Below are positions 15,050 through 21,188 of a stretch of DNA of 21,873 nt, one piece after another; the first letter of the stretch is position 1, and every line of letters begins with the position of its first letter. The translations under genes were made by a program, and so were the position numbers. The notes beneath the pieces are model-generated. The model was not told where the DNA came from and ran no database searches. It saw only the letters and a program-made list of their open reading frames with translations. This stretch comes from a virus. The stretch covers positions 1 to 21,873 of IMG/VR virus record IMGVR_UViG_3300035698_002976; one strand, written 5' to 3'.

Positions 15050-15316
15050 ATGGCTAAAGGGTATAAATTTATTGATAAGGATTTTGATTACGAGGAAAAA
15101 GAGTATTGGTATACCGCAGACGTATGGACAGAAAGCACATACATACCCGCTACTTGCGATTCGCCGGCGGAGTACGATTCCTCGGCAGAGGTAGAAATAA
15201 GGGAAGTAACCGAATACCTTGGCAACGGTACGGACAGGGATATACCTATAAAGGATTTGCCAAAAGGATTGTCGGACGCCATAGAGGAGGACGCAGAAAA
15301 AGAGAGCGAGGAATAA
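15050..15316 (+). CDS. Small acidic early protein, unknown
   Basis: An 88-aa strongly acidic protein (many Glu and Asp, ending EEDAEKESEE), first gene of the early region. It contains aromatic-rich EYWYTADVWTE and a DIPIKDLPKGLSDAIEE helix. No zinc or catalytic motif is present. Highly acidic small early phage proteins often act as inhibitors or DNA mimics of host factors, but nothing here proves it. Promoter and ribosome site are clear, which supports expression. The next promoter overlaps its stop codon. Confidence 0.8.
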   Translation: MAKGYKFIDKDFDYEEKEYWYTADVWTESTYIPATCDSPAEYDSSAEVEIREVTEYLGNGTDRDIPIKDLPKGLSDAIEEDAEKESEE

Positions 15317-15344
15317 TTTGTATTTGGTGCGTGCGTGTGTTACG
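15316..15344 (+). promoter_or_regulatory. Early promoter with GTGCGTGC spacer (2)
   Basis: TTGTAT (15316-15321), a 17-bp spacer containing GGTGCGTGCGTGTG, and extended TGT-TACGAT (-10 at 15339-15344). Aligned with the promoter at 14983-15011 it keeps the same spacing and the GTGCGTG core. It would drive the zinc-ribbon gene at 15381 and those beyond. Confidence 0.55.
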
Positions 15345-15380
15345 ATTGCGAAACAAACAATAAGGGAGGTGAAAAATAAA

Positions 15381-15506
15381 ATGGCTAAACTAAAATTAAG
15401 ATGCCCCAAATGCGACAGCGGTAATGTAGCAACAACCGGCAAGGAAAGATACTGCCGTAAGTGCGGGCATAGGTCAGAAAAGAAACACACTTTTGAGGTT
15501 AAATAA
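15381..15506 (+). CDS. 41-aa zinc-ribbon protein
   Basis: The start is ATG 15381, nine bases after GGGAGGTG at 15364-15371; an upstream in-frame start at 15318 falls in the promoter. The product has RCPKCDSGNV, then YCRKCGHRSEK, a four-cysteine zinc ribbon of the kind found in RNA polymerase subunits, TFIIS-like domains and many small phage proteins. The basic character favours nucleic acid binding. It sits between the acidic early protein and the exonuclease gene, with a separate promoter on each side. Confidence 0.8.
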   Translation: MAKLKLRCPKCDSGNVATTGKERYCRKCGHRSEKKHTFEVK

Positions 15507-15510
15507 AAAC

Positions 15511-15537
15511 ATGACAAAAACGATTCATTGTTATATG
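15511..15537 (+). promoter_or_regulatory. Possible promoter before the exonuclease gene
   Basis: ATGACA (15511-15516) and an extended -10 TGT-TATATG (15529-15537), with a short 15-bp spacer. ATGACA and TGTCAT (15536-15541) also form an inverted repeat across the site, which could be an operator. Weaker than the other promoters listed. Confidence 0.35.
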
Positions 15538-15562
15538 TCATACAAAACGAGGAGCGAAGAAT

Positions 15563-16444
15563 ATGGACAGAAATAAATTTATTGGAGCAAGTGAAATAGC
15601 GTCAGTTATGGGGCTTTCAAAGTGGAACACCCCGCTTGGAGTATGGGCGGAAAAGACCGGCAAGGTGCCGGCAAAGGATTTAAGCGATAACGAAAGTGTT
15701 GAATGGGGTACCCGGCTTGAACGTGTAGTGTCAGCCAAGTTTGCAGAAAAGCATGACGTCAAACTCATGGCATATAAGAAAAGGTATGTACACCCGGATT
15801 ACCCTTTCTTGTCGTGCGAACTGGACAACATAATAACCGGCACCGATACGCTTGTTGAAATAAAGACTTGCCATGAATATATGGGCGATGCTTGGGGCGA
15901 TGATGATATACCAAAAGAATATGTGTACCAAGTTATGATGCAACTCGGTTTGTCAAAGCGCAAAAAAGGTTGGATAGCTGTATTGATTGGCGGTAACAAA
16001 TACCGGGAGCGGGAAATAGAGTTTGATTCTGAAATGTATGATGGTATGATTCAAAAAGCTGTACATTTTTGGAATAGCTTTGTACTTGCAGACGTACAGC
16101 CAATTGCCATTGGTGGCGATTCGGACGTACTGTTAGCGCTGTACCCGGAAGAAATAACGGACGACCTTGTTGCCGGCGATGAAGATTCGGACACATGGGT
16201 TGGGTACCGGCAAGAGGTTTGTATGCACATTAAGGAACTAGAAAAAGAAAAAGCAGACTTGGAGGCAAAGATAAAACAAAAGATTGCCGATTCAATTGGT
16301 ATGGTTTCAGAGAAATACAAAGTTACATATAAAAAAATAACAACAAGGAGGGCAGACGTTAAAGCCTTGAAAGACGCAGGGTTGTTTGAGGAGTACAGTT
16401 ACGAAAGTGATTCAAGACGTATTGGTATTAAGTTAAAAAAATAA
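15563..16444 (+). CDS. YqaJ-type viral recombinase exonuclease
   Basis: A 293-aa nuclease of the lambda-exonuclease/YqaJ fold (PD-(D/E)XK). N-terminal GASEIASVMGLSKWNTPLGVW (residues 8-28), WGTRLE with Glu53, LSCELDN with Asp88, LVEIKTC with Glu99 and Lys101, and YQVMMQLGL with Gln123/Gln127 give the expected metal and catalytic positions. It resects double-stranded DNA ends to 3' single strands for the annealing protein. The C-terminal third (about 210-293) is helical, with a coiled coil (KELEKEKADLEAKIKQKIAD), as often seen in phage YqaJ proteins. The next gene, RecT-like, is 18 bases downstream: a two-component recombination pair. Confidence 0.92.
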   Translation: MDRNKFIGASEIASVMGLSKWNTPLGVWAEKTGKVPAKDLSDNESVEWGTRLERVVSAKFAEKHDVKLMAYKKRYVHPDYPFLSCELDNIITGTDTLVEIKTCHEYMGDAWGDDDIPKEYVYQVMMQLGLSKRKKGWIAVLIGGNKYREREIEFDSEMYDGMIQKAVHFWNSFVLADVQPIAIGGDSDVLLALYPEEITDDLVAGDEDSDTWVGYRQEVCMHIKELEKEKADLEAKIKQKIADSIGMVSEKYKVTYKKITTRRADVKALKDAGLFEEYSYESDSRRIGIKLKK

Positions 16445-16462
16445 CCGAGGAGGGAAAGCATT

Positions 16463-17614
16463 ATGACCAACGCAGTAGAAAAAGCAAAGGGAGCATTAGA
16501 CAAAGCCAAGAAAGTTGAAACCGTATGGGATTTCTTGGAGGCACGCAAAGGCGACATTATTAAGGTGTTGCCAAAACATATAACCCCGGACAGACTTATT
16601 GGCATTATGACGTATGTTATAAAGGGTACGCCGGCGATTGCACAGGCAAGCCAAATGTCATTGATTTCGGCAGTTATACAAACAGTACAGCTTGGATTGG
16701 AGCCGGGCAACTTGGGGCATTGTTATTATGTGCCTTTTAATAATACGAAAAATGGGGTCAAGGTTAAAGAGGTGCAGTTCATACTTGGCTATAAGGGCAT
16801 AATTGAGCTTATAAACCGGGCAGGTAAAGCCGTAATACTCTCAACGGAGATAGTGTATGCCAACGATACTTTTGCCCATGAGCAGGGTTTAAACCCGGTA
16901 TTAAGGCATATTCCAACAGAGGGCGAGCGTGGCAAGGTGCGAGGCGTGTATTGTGTAGCCAAAAACCTTGTGGCAAACGAAAGGATTTTTATATACCTTA
17001 CGTTTGAGGACATTGAAAAGGTGCGGAAGTCGTCCAAGGGTGCCAACAGTTCGTTTTCGCCTTGGCATAACTGGTATGAGGAGATGGCAAAAAAGACCGC
17101 TGTACGGCGCATGAGCAAGTTGTTACCGCTCTCCGTAACAGATCGCAAGGCTATTGCCACAGACGAAACCACAAAAACGACCATTGACGCCAATATGGTT
17201 GACTTGCCGGACGAAACTAACTGGAAAGATGATGATGTGGTTGTTGACGTAGAACCGGAGCCGGTGGACACAGTAAAGCCGGCAGGGGCTACGATAACCC
17301 CGGCAGGGGAGCAAGTGGTTGATGATGGTGGAGAACTAACGGCAGAGGCGATATTTGAGCCGTCCACTTCCGATATAGACAACACGACCCCGGACAAACT
17401 GCGGGATGAGTTGCTTACCATGTTGCTTGCCTTGGCAGATGGCGACCCGGAGCAGGTGCAAACAAAGCTTAAAGAATATACCTCGTTTGGTAATTACGCC
17501 GGCGCCGATTCGTTAAGCCGGTTAAGCGATGTACGCAAGGAAACTGGAAAGCGTTGTATGTTAGAGGTTACGCATAGCAAGGTAAAAAAAGCTTACCTTG
17601 AATTGATAGGATAA
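16463..17614 (+). CDS. recT: RecT-family single-strand annealing protein
   Basis: A 383-aa protein. The conserved RecT core spans about residues 20-235: LPKHITPDRLIGIMTYVI, SLISAVIQTVQLGLEPG, ILGYKGIIELINRAG, and PWHNWYEEMAKKTAVRRMSKLLP near 208-230. RecT coats single-stranded DNA and anneals complementary strands during phage recombination and replication. After the core comes an acidic, Pro/Asp-rich linker (DDDVVVDVEPEPVDT) and an extra C-terminal helical piece of ~80 residues (TPDKLRDELLTMLLALAD...VKKAYLEL), longer than typical RecT. An acidic tail may serve protein interaction. Ribosome site ACCGAGGAGGG precedes the ATG. Confidence 0.93.
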   Translation: MTNAVEKAKGALDKAKKVETVWDFLEARKGDIIKVLPKHITPDRLIGIMTYVIKGTPAIAQASQMSLISAVIQTVQLGLEPGNLGHCYYVPFNNTKNGVKVKEVQFILGYKGIIELINRAGKAVILSTEIVYANDTFAHEQGLNPVLRHIPTEGERGKVRGVYCVAKNLVANERIFIYLTFEDIEKVRKSSKGANSSFSPWHNWYEEMAKKTAVRRMSKLLPLSVTDRKAIATDETTKTTIDANMVDLPDETNWKDDDVVVDVEPEPVDTVKPAGATITPAGEQVVDDGGELTAEAIFEPSTSDIDNTTPDKLRDELLTMLLALADGDPEQVQTKLKEYTSFGNYAGADSLSRLSDVRKETGKRCMLEVTHSKVKKAYLELIG

Positions 17615-17626
17615 AGCTAACACGTT

Positions 17627-17646
17627 GGGGCGGGTAAAACCGCCCC
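17627..17646 (+). repeat. Intergenic hairpin element, copy 1
   Basis: GGGGCGG-GTAAAA-CCGCCCC, a perfect 7-bp stem with a 6-nt loop; G-U and G-C pairs can lengthen it to 10 bp (17624-17649). The same 20 bases occur at 20065-20084. Both are followed within 6-8 bases by an ACCGAGG ribosome site. No T-run follows, so it is more likely an mRNA processing or stability element than a terminator. Confidence 0.85.
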
Positions 17647-17669
17647 GGCACAACCGAGGAGCGTGAAAC

Positions 17670-18110
17670 ATGAAAGAGATTAAAAAATGCCCGCATTGTA
17701 ACCAAAATATTATGGTATACCGCCGAAACATTAGAGCGAATATGCTGTATTGCTTGCACCGGTTATACTTCACATTAAACAACATTCCCACAAAAACAAA
17801 GAACATAGACGCCCGGAGCAATGTTATAAGCGACTTTCCAAAGCTACGGTTTTGGGGGCTTATAGAGGAGCTTGATAATTATTGGGTCGTAACCACAAGA
17901 GGGCGATTGTTTCTTATGGGCAAAATAGCCATACATAAATACAGATGGATATATAACAACGAGGTACAAGCGGGGCAGATAGATAATCCAAAGCAATTTA
18001 TATGGGATATAGCCCCGGAGAAGATAAGCAAAGCAACGGTTATAGAATGGGCAACTGCGTGGGTTGCTCCCGGTACAAAGAAAAGCGTACAACAAGAACT
18101 TGTCTTTTAA
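17670..18110 (+). CDS. Unknown early protein with N-terminal CPHC knuckle
   Basis: A 146-aa protein preceded by ACCGAGGAGCG at 17653-17663. The N-terminus KKCPHCNQN, followed by Cys28 and His30, may be an incomplete or CCCH metal site. The middle region resembles a winged-helix layout: helix MLYCLHRLYFTLNN, helix near SDFPKLRFWGLIEE, then a beta hairpin YWVVTTRGRLFLMGK. The 'LRFWGLIE...YWVVTTRGRLFL' pattern is typical of winged-helix DNA-binding proteins, where a wing follows a recognition helix. I infer DNA binding; the family is not recognised. A promoter for the next unit lies over its last codons. Confidence 0.75.
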   Translation: MKEIKKCPHCNQNIMVYRRNIRANMLYCLHRLYFTLNNIPTKTKNIDARSNVISDFPKLRFWGLIEELDNYWVVTTRGRLFLMGKIAIHKYRWIYNNEVQAGQIDNPKQFIWDIAPEKISKATVIEWATAWVAPGTKKSVQQELVF

Positions 18111-18127
18111 AGAAATTATGTTACACT
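18100..18127 (+). promoter_or_regulatory. Promoter before the replication leader
   Basis: TTGTCT (18100-18105), a 16-bp spacer and TACACT (18122-18127), four of six matches in each box. The transcript would start near 18134, only a few bases ahead of the leader ribosome site AAGGTGG at 18135-18141, so the true start may be slightly upstream. Confidence 0.45.
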
Positions 18128-18147
18128 CTCACAAAAGGTGGTCGGCA

Positions 18148-18294
18148 ATGATAAACACTAAAAATATTATAAAAAAAGGAAACGGCGAGAGCTGTTTTTC
18201 TTCCCGGTACTGGGTTCGGTTTGCCGACTTCTCCCATGCCGGGTTTTTTTATTTACAGACAAATAAAGGGGCGATATGGATTGGACAAAGATAA
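18148..18294 (+). CDS. 48-aa leader ORF, possibly regulatory
   Basis: ATG 18148 has a good ribosome site (AAGGTGG, 18135-18141) and is open for 48 codons, ending at TAA 18292-18294 inside the next gene. The peptide starts MINTKNIIKKGNGES and is then rich in aromatic residues (RYWVRFADFSHAGFFYLQ). The reading frame passes straight through the terminator hairpin at 18203-18250, which suggests a leader peptide whose translation governs termination rather than a conserved functional protein. I recognise no family. The overlap of 19 bases with the replication gene would also couple translation. Confidence 0.4.
   Translation: MINTKNIIKKGNGESCFSSRYWVRFADFSHAGFFYLQTNKGAIWIGQR
18203..18250 (+). terminator. 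Terminator/attenuator hairpin with alternative pairing
   Basis: CCCGGTA-(C)-TGGG (18203-18214) pairs with CCCA-TGCCGGG (18233-18243), 11 pairs with one bulge and one G-U, a nested TCGG/CCGA stem (18216-18219/18224-18227) lies in the loop, and seven T's follow at 18244-18250. The loop strand TTGCCGAC (18221-18228) is also the perfect complement of GTCGGCAA (18141-18148), which covers the end of the leader ribosome site and the first base of its start codon. No further promoter is visible between this terminator and the replication gene at 18276. Confidence 0.75.
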
Positions 18295-18971
18295 AAACAA
18301 AGCATTTTTTGTTTACTGATTTCACGCTATTACAGCGGGGAGCATTGGCAACCCTATTTTGTTTAACAGCACATTTGGAGCGTATGCCTACGGCTAAAGA
18401 AAAGCGCCGGCACGTTACGGACACCATGTTGGCGACCCTTGAACGAGGCTTGCAGACCCATTGCACGACCCTTGCACAGGTGTTGCACAAGGTGTTGGAG
18501 GACGTGGCAACGGTGGTTGCAACTAGGGTACAAGGTAAAGAAAGGGTGCGTAAACATAGGGTTTCCGCTAAATGTAACACGTTACAGGGTAAAGATTGTA
18601 ACGCTACAGAGAAGATAAGAGAAGATAATAGAATAGAAGATAAGAAAAAGAACAAGGACAAAGACAAAATAAACTTTGCAGAATTAGTCAAACTAAAACA
18701 AAAAGAATATGACGAGCTAAAAAGATTGCATGGAGATTTCTACACAGAGAAAGCAATATACTGTTTAGATAAATATAAGCTTTCAAACGGCAAAACATAT
18801 AAAAGCGATTACGGTGCGATATTGTCATGGGTAATGGGTAAATGCAAAAAGGAGTTTCCGGTTTCAGTAAACCAAAACATTGAGAAGATAGTTAAGATAA
18901 ACAGGGCGGGCGTTAAAAAGATACAAGACTTGATTGGAGGTGTTTTAGATGGCAAAACAATACAACCTTAA
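18276..18971 (+). CDS. DnaD-like phage replication protein
   Basis: A 231-aa protein with AAAGGGG at 18265-18271 before ATG 18276. The N-terminal third (HFLFTDFTLLQRGALATLFCLTAHLERMP) looks like a winged-helix replisome-organiser domain, followed by helices. A charged low-complexity Lys/Asp linker (EDKKKNKDKDK) comes next, then a C-terminal part with EYDELKRLHGDFYTEKAIYCL and SNGKTYKSDYGAILSWVMGK, the 'YKSDY.AIL.W' motif common in DnaD-type and phage initiation proteins. Such proteins bind the origin and help load the helicase. The linker region at nucleotide level is AT- and purine-rich with TGTAAC repeats, possibly the origin itself. Confidence 0.75.
   Translation: MDWTKIKTKHFLFTDFTLLQRGALATLFCLTAHLERMPTAKEKRRHVTDTMLATLERGLQTHCTTLAQVLHKVLEDVATVVATRVQGKERVRKHRVSAKCNTLQGKDCNATEKIREDNRIEDKKKNKDKDKINFAELVKLKQKEYDELKRLHGDFYTEKAIYCLDKYKLSNGKTYKSDYGAILSWVMGKCKKEFPVSVNQNIEKIVKINRAGVKKIQDLIGGVLDGKTIQP
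18573..18680 (+). other. Candidate replication origin inside the initiator gene
   Basis: TGTAAC (18573-18578) and its inverted partner GTTACA (18581-18586) are followed by another TGTAAC (18597-18602) and a half-site TACA (18605-18608). Directly after comes about 70 bases of purine-rich, A-rich repeats of the AGAAGATAA type. Iteron-like sites beside an easily melted tract inside an initiator gene match the plan of several phage origins. No DnaA box was seen. Low certainty. Confidence 0.3.
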
Positions 18972-19197
18972 AGACACCGGCAAGATACCCACAGCGGTAA
19001 AAGCAGGGCATTTTGTTTTGTGTACCTGCGACACCTGTGGTTCGTCGACAGCGTTTAAGTACGGCACGCCGGCGAATGGCGAGCGGTTAATTGCTATGTT
19101 TAATAATAAAGGCTTTGTATGTGCCGGCTGTAATAATAAAAAGATACAGAAGTTTAAACAAAGACAGGAAGAACAAAGGGCGGATATATATGGATAA
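18949..19197 (+). CDS. Small zinc-binding protein
   Basis: An 82-aa basic protein that overlaps the initiator gene by 23 bases, with GGAGGTG at 18936-18942 region before the ATG. Four cysteines occur as CTCDTCGSST and CAGCNNKK, separated by about 35 residues, consistent with a zinc finger or treble clef; a charged helix (KIQKFKQRQEEQRA) follows. The function is unknown. Position between the initiator and the RusA-like resolvase suggests DNA replication or recombination work. Confidence 0.75.
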   Translation: MAKQYNLKDTGKIPTAVKAGHFVLCTCDTCGSSTAFKYGTPANGERLIAMFNNKGFVCAGCNNKKIQKFKQRQEEQRADIYG

Positions 19198-19588
19198 AGT
19201 ACATCATTTTTTTGTTACACCTTTAAAGGTTAAAAAAAGTAAATTCAAGTTTTTCTTATTGAACATTAATAATTATAGAAACGCACATCACATGGTTCTT
19301 GCAAATACCAAAATAGAGTTTCGCAATGTGATGGACAGGCGGTACCCGGAGCAGTTAAAAGCGGTACCCGGACAGGTAAAGACAATATACACAGTATACG
19401 CCGGCAGTAACCATGCTTTTGATATTGGCAACGTGTGTTCGATAGTACAAAAGTATTTTGAGGATTGGGTAGTCAGTAGGGGTGTACTCGCTGACGACAA
19501 TATAAAGATAATAACAAAATGTGCTTATGAATATGGGGGGGTTGATAAGGACGCACCGAGGGTGGAAGTAAGGATTGTAACGGAATAA
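19190..19588 (+). CDS. RusA-like Holliday junction resolvase
   Basis: A 132-aa protein. ATG 19190 is chosen because AAAGGG lies about 9 bases upstream; the same frame runs back to 19091 but inside the previous gene and without a ribosome site. The RusA layout is visible: N-terminal strands (HHFFVTPLKVKK), a conserved basic centre, then HAFDIGNVCSIVQKYFEDWVV (Asp78) and GVLADDNIKII (Asp102, Asp103), ending in APRVEVRIV. The acidic residues form the metal site of RusA dimers that cut four-way junctions and resolve recombination intermediates. The DxxN and LxDD signatures support the family; the start of the family core is somewhat diverged. Confidence 0.75.
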   Translation: MDKVHHFFVTPLKVKKSKFKFFLLNINNYRNAHHMVLANTKIEFRNVMDRRYPEQLKAVPGQVKTIYTVYAGSNHAFDIGNVCSIVQKYFEDWVVSRGVLADDNIKIITKCAYEYGGVDKDAPRVEVRIVTE

Positions 19589-19603
19589 ACCAAAGGAGGA
19601 AAT

Positions 19604-20056
19604 GTGGCAAAAGAAAAGAAAGACGAAAAACTGGTTGTTGCAAAAAAGGTACCAACGAAAAAGGAACGTGACCAAAACCGTACCATTCACGATGTTTGGG
19701 ATAGGTACGAATTTAGCGAAGATGAAAAAAGGGAGTTTGCTAACCATTTGGCGCAAAAGACAATTGAAAAGCAACGCACCGAGGACGAAAAGAAAAGTGT
19801 TATGACTCATTTCAAGTCAAAGCTTGACGCTATAACAAGCGGTATAAACGAGCTTTCTGATTGGATAATGAGCGGGTACAAATACAAAACTTACAAATGT
19901 CATAGGCACATGGATAGGACAAACCAACGCAAGAAGTATTATGACATTGAAACTGGCAAGCTTTTAAAAACTGAAATAATGTCGAAGTTCGATATGCAAC
20001 AAACGATTGACGAGGTGTATGAGGGAGAGGCACCCGGCAACGCAATAACAAAATAG
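19604..20056 (+). CDS. Unknown helical phage protein
   Basis: A 150-aa protein. AAAGGAGG (19590-19597) serves GTG 19604; an ATG at 19602 opens a different frame of only 67 codons with unlikely composition, so GTG is preferred. Lys-rich N-terminus, then helices (FSEDEKREFANHLAQKTIEK, MTHFKSKLDAITSGINEL) leading to a beta hairpin with MDRTNQRKKYYDIETGKLL. A coiled helical body with a 'DTG/ETG' beta end resembles uncharacterised proteins frequent in phage recombination regions. The function is unknown. It shares an operon with the RusA-like gene. Confidence 0.75.
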   Translation: MAKEKKDEKLVVAKKVPTKKERDQNRTIHDVWDRYEFSEDEKREFANHLAQKTIEKQRTEDEKKSVMTHFKSKLDAITSGINELSDWIMSGYKYKTYKCHRHMDRTNQRKKYYDIETGKLLKTEIMSKFDMQQTIDEVYEGEAPGNAITK

Positions 20057-20064
20057 GACTAACC

Positions 20065-20084
20065 GGGGCGGGTAAAACCGCCCC
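20065..20084 (+). repeat. Intergenic hairpin element, copy 2
   Basis: Exact copy of the 20-base hairpin at 17627-17646, again between a gene stop and an ACCGAGG-type ribosome site (20091-20100). The flanks differ, so the conserved part is the hairpin itself. Confidence 0.85.
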
Positions 20085-20107
20085 AAACAAACCGAGGGGG
20101 TAACAAA

Positions 20108-20917
20108 GTGGACAAGGAATATTTAAAAAACGAGTTAGCAAAGTACAATTTACCGGACGCAAGGATTGCAGAACTAAAAGCACAGTTTATGCCAATTATA
20201 GTAACCGGCGTTGATGATAAAAAAAATTATGAGTTTTGCAAAGAGGGTCATATTGCAATTAAGAAATTAAGGTGTAATATTGATAAGAAGCGCTTGGAGA
20301 TTAATTCCGGCGCCAATACGTTTGTAGCGCTAAACAACGCCGAGGGAAAACGATTAACCCAAGGGGTTAAGGAAATTGAAGACCATTTATTGACACAGCG
20401 CAAAGTCGTAGAGGACGCCGAGCGTTTAGCCAAGGAAGAAAAGGAACGTGTCGCAAGGGTTGAGGCAGACCGCTTAAAGCAAGTAGAAATTGACCGGCTT
20501 GCCAAGCAGAAGAAAGACCAAGACGACAAAGACCTTGTTTTAAAAACGGCGCAAGATAAGTTGGACAAGGAACGTAAAGACTTTGACGAAGAAAAAAGGC
20601 TTGCCAATGAAAAAACCAAAAGAGAGGACGCAAGCAAAGCGCAAGCCAAGCAAGACAAGATTGACGCAGACGCCAAGGTTAAGCAAGATAAAATTGACGC
20701 AGATCTAAAAGCCGAGCAAGACAAGAAAGACGCCTTGGCAGAAGAACAAAGGCAAAAGGAACTTGCCCCGGACGTAGATAAATTATGTGAGCTTTATAAC
20801 ACAATAGACAATATCGAGTACCCAAAGATGGCAACCTACGAGGGAACCGAGTTCGTTGATTTTATAAGGGCAGAAATAACGCAGTTGAATAAAAAGCTAT
20901 TAAGCGTAAAACTATAA
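20108..20917 (+). CDS. Long coiled-coil early protein, unknown
   Basis: A 269-aa protein from GTG 20108, preceded by ACCGAGGGGG. The N-terminal part (residues 1-90: IVTGVDDKKNYEFC, AIKKLRCNIDKKRLEIN) looks globular. Residues ~95-215 are an unbroken charged coiled coil rich in Lys, Asp, Glu and Ala, with repeats of QDKIDADxKxxQDK. The C-terminus has helices DVDKLCELYNTIDNIEYP and FVDFIRAEITQLNKKL. Similar proteins (some called DUF1351-like) accompany RecT/exonuclease genes in phages. No enzymatic motif is present. A structural or scaffold role in replication is inferred only. Confidence 0.7.
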   Translation: MDKEYLKNELAKYNLPDARIAELKAQFMPIIVTGVDDKKNYEFCKEGHIAIKKLRCNIDKKRLEINSGANTFVALNNAEGKRLTQGVKEIEDHLLTQRKVVEDAERLAKEEKERVARVEADRLKQVEIDRLAKQKKDQDDKDLVLKTAQDKLDKERKDFDEEKRLANEKTKREDASKAQAKQDKIDADAKVKQDKIDADLKAEQDKKDALAEEQRQKELAPDVDKLCELYNTIDNIEYPKMATYEGTEFVDFIRAEITQLNKKLLSVKL

Positions 20918-21042
20918 TGAAAAGCGACTATGGAAAGAAAGCGACAATAACCTGTGGCGTATGTTTTAAGAAATGCGCCAACAGGGATATTAAATGTGAT
21001 ACTTGCATAAGATTTGGCAATTATAAAAAGGAGACAAAATGA
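20917..21042 (+). CDS. 41-aa zinc-finger microprotein
   Basis: ATG 20917 overlaps the preceding TAA, and the stop overlaps the next ATG (ATGA). The peptide carries CGVCFKKC and, after NRDIK, CDTC, five cysteines able to bind zinc. It has basic flanks and no other domain. Coupling on both sides suggests that it is truly translated. The function is unknown, probably nucleic acid or protein binding. Confidence 0.7.
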   Translation: MKSDYGKKATITCGVCFKKCANRDIKCDTCIRFGNYKKETK

Positions 21043-21188
21043 AATACCCTATGGAATATTGGACAGGTAGAATGAGCGGTTTTATTATGGCGGTAACTCG
21101 CACTCGTGATGTAAGCCCCGATGTAAAAGACGCCGGCAGGAAATTGGTTGAAGATTTTGAAAAGGACTTTGAAAGCGAGGATAAATAA
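21039..21188 (+). CDS. 49-aa unknown microprotein
   Basis: The gene has AAAAGGAGA just before ATG 21039 and overlaps both neighbours by one to four bases (ATGA and TAATG). The product is MKYPMEYWTGRMSGFIMAV followed by a charged C-terminal helix (DAGRKLVEDFEKDFESED). No membrane span or metal motif is clear. It is supported by its position, ribosome site and coupling rather than by family resemblance. Confidence 0.65.
   Translation: MKYPMEYWTGRMSGFIMAVTRTRDVSPDVKDAGRKLVEDFEKDFESEDK

Noticed and set aside
16789-17421. 210-codon minus-strand ORF across recT, and other long antisense ORFs (18167-18691, 20248-20724).
   Set aside because: Ser-rich or Cys/Leu-rich shadow compositions, antisense to well-supported genes, no ribosome sites.
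19602-19805. ATG-started 67-codon ORF overlapping the GTG-started gene at 19604.
   Set aside because: Trp/Lys/Arg-rich shadow frame; the GTG frame is 150 codons, with composition and pattern like a real phage protein.
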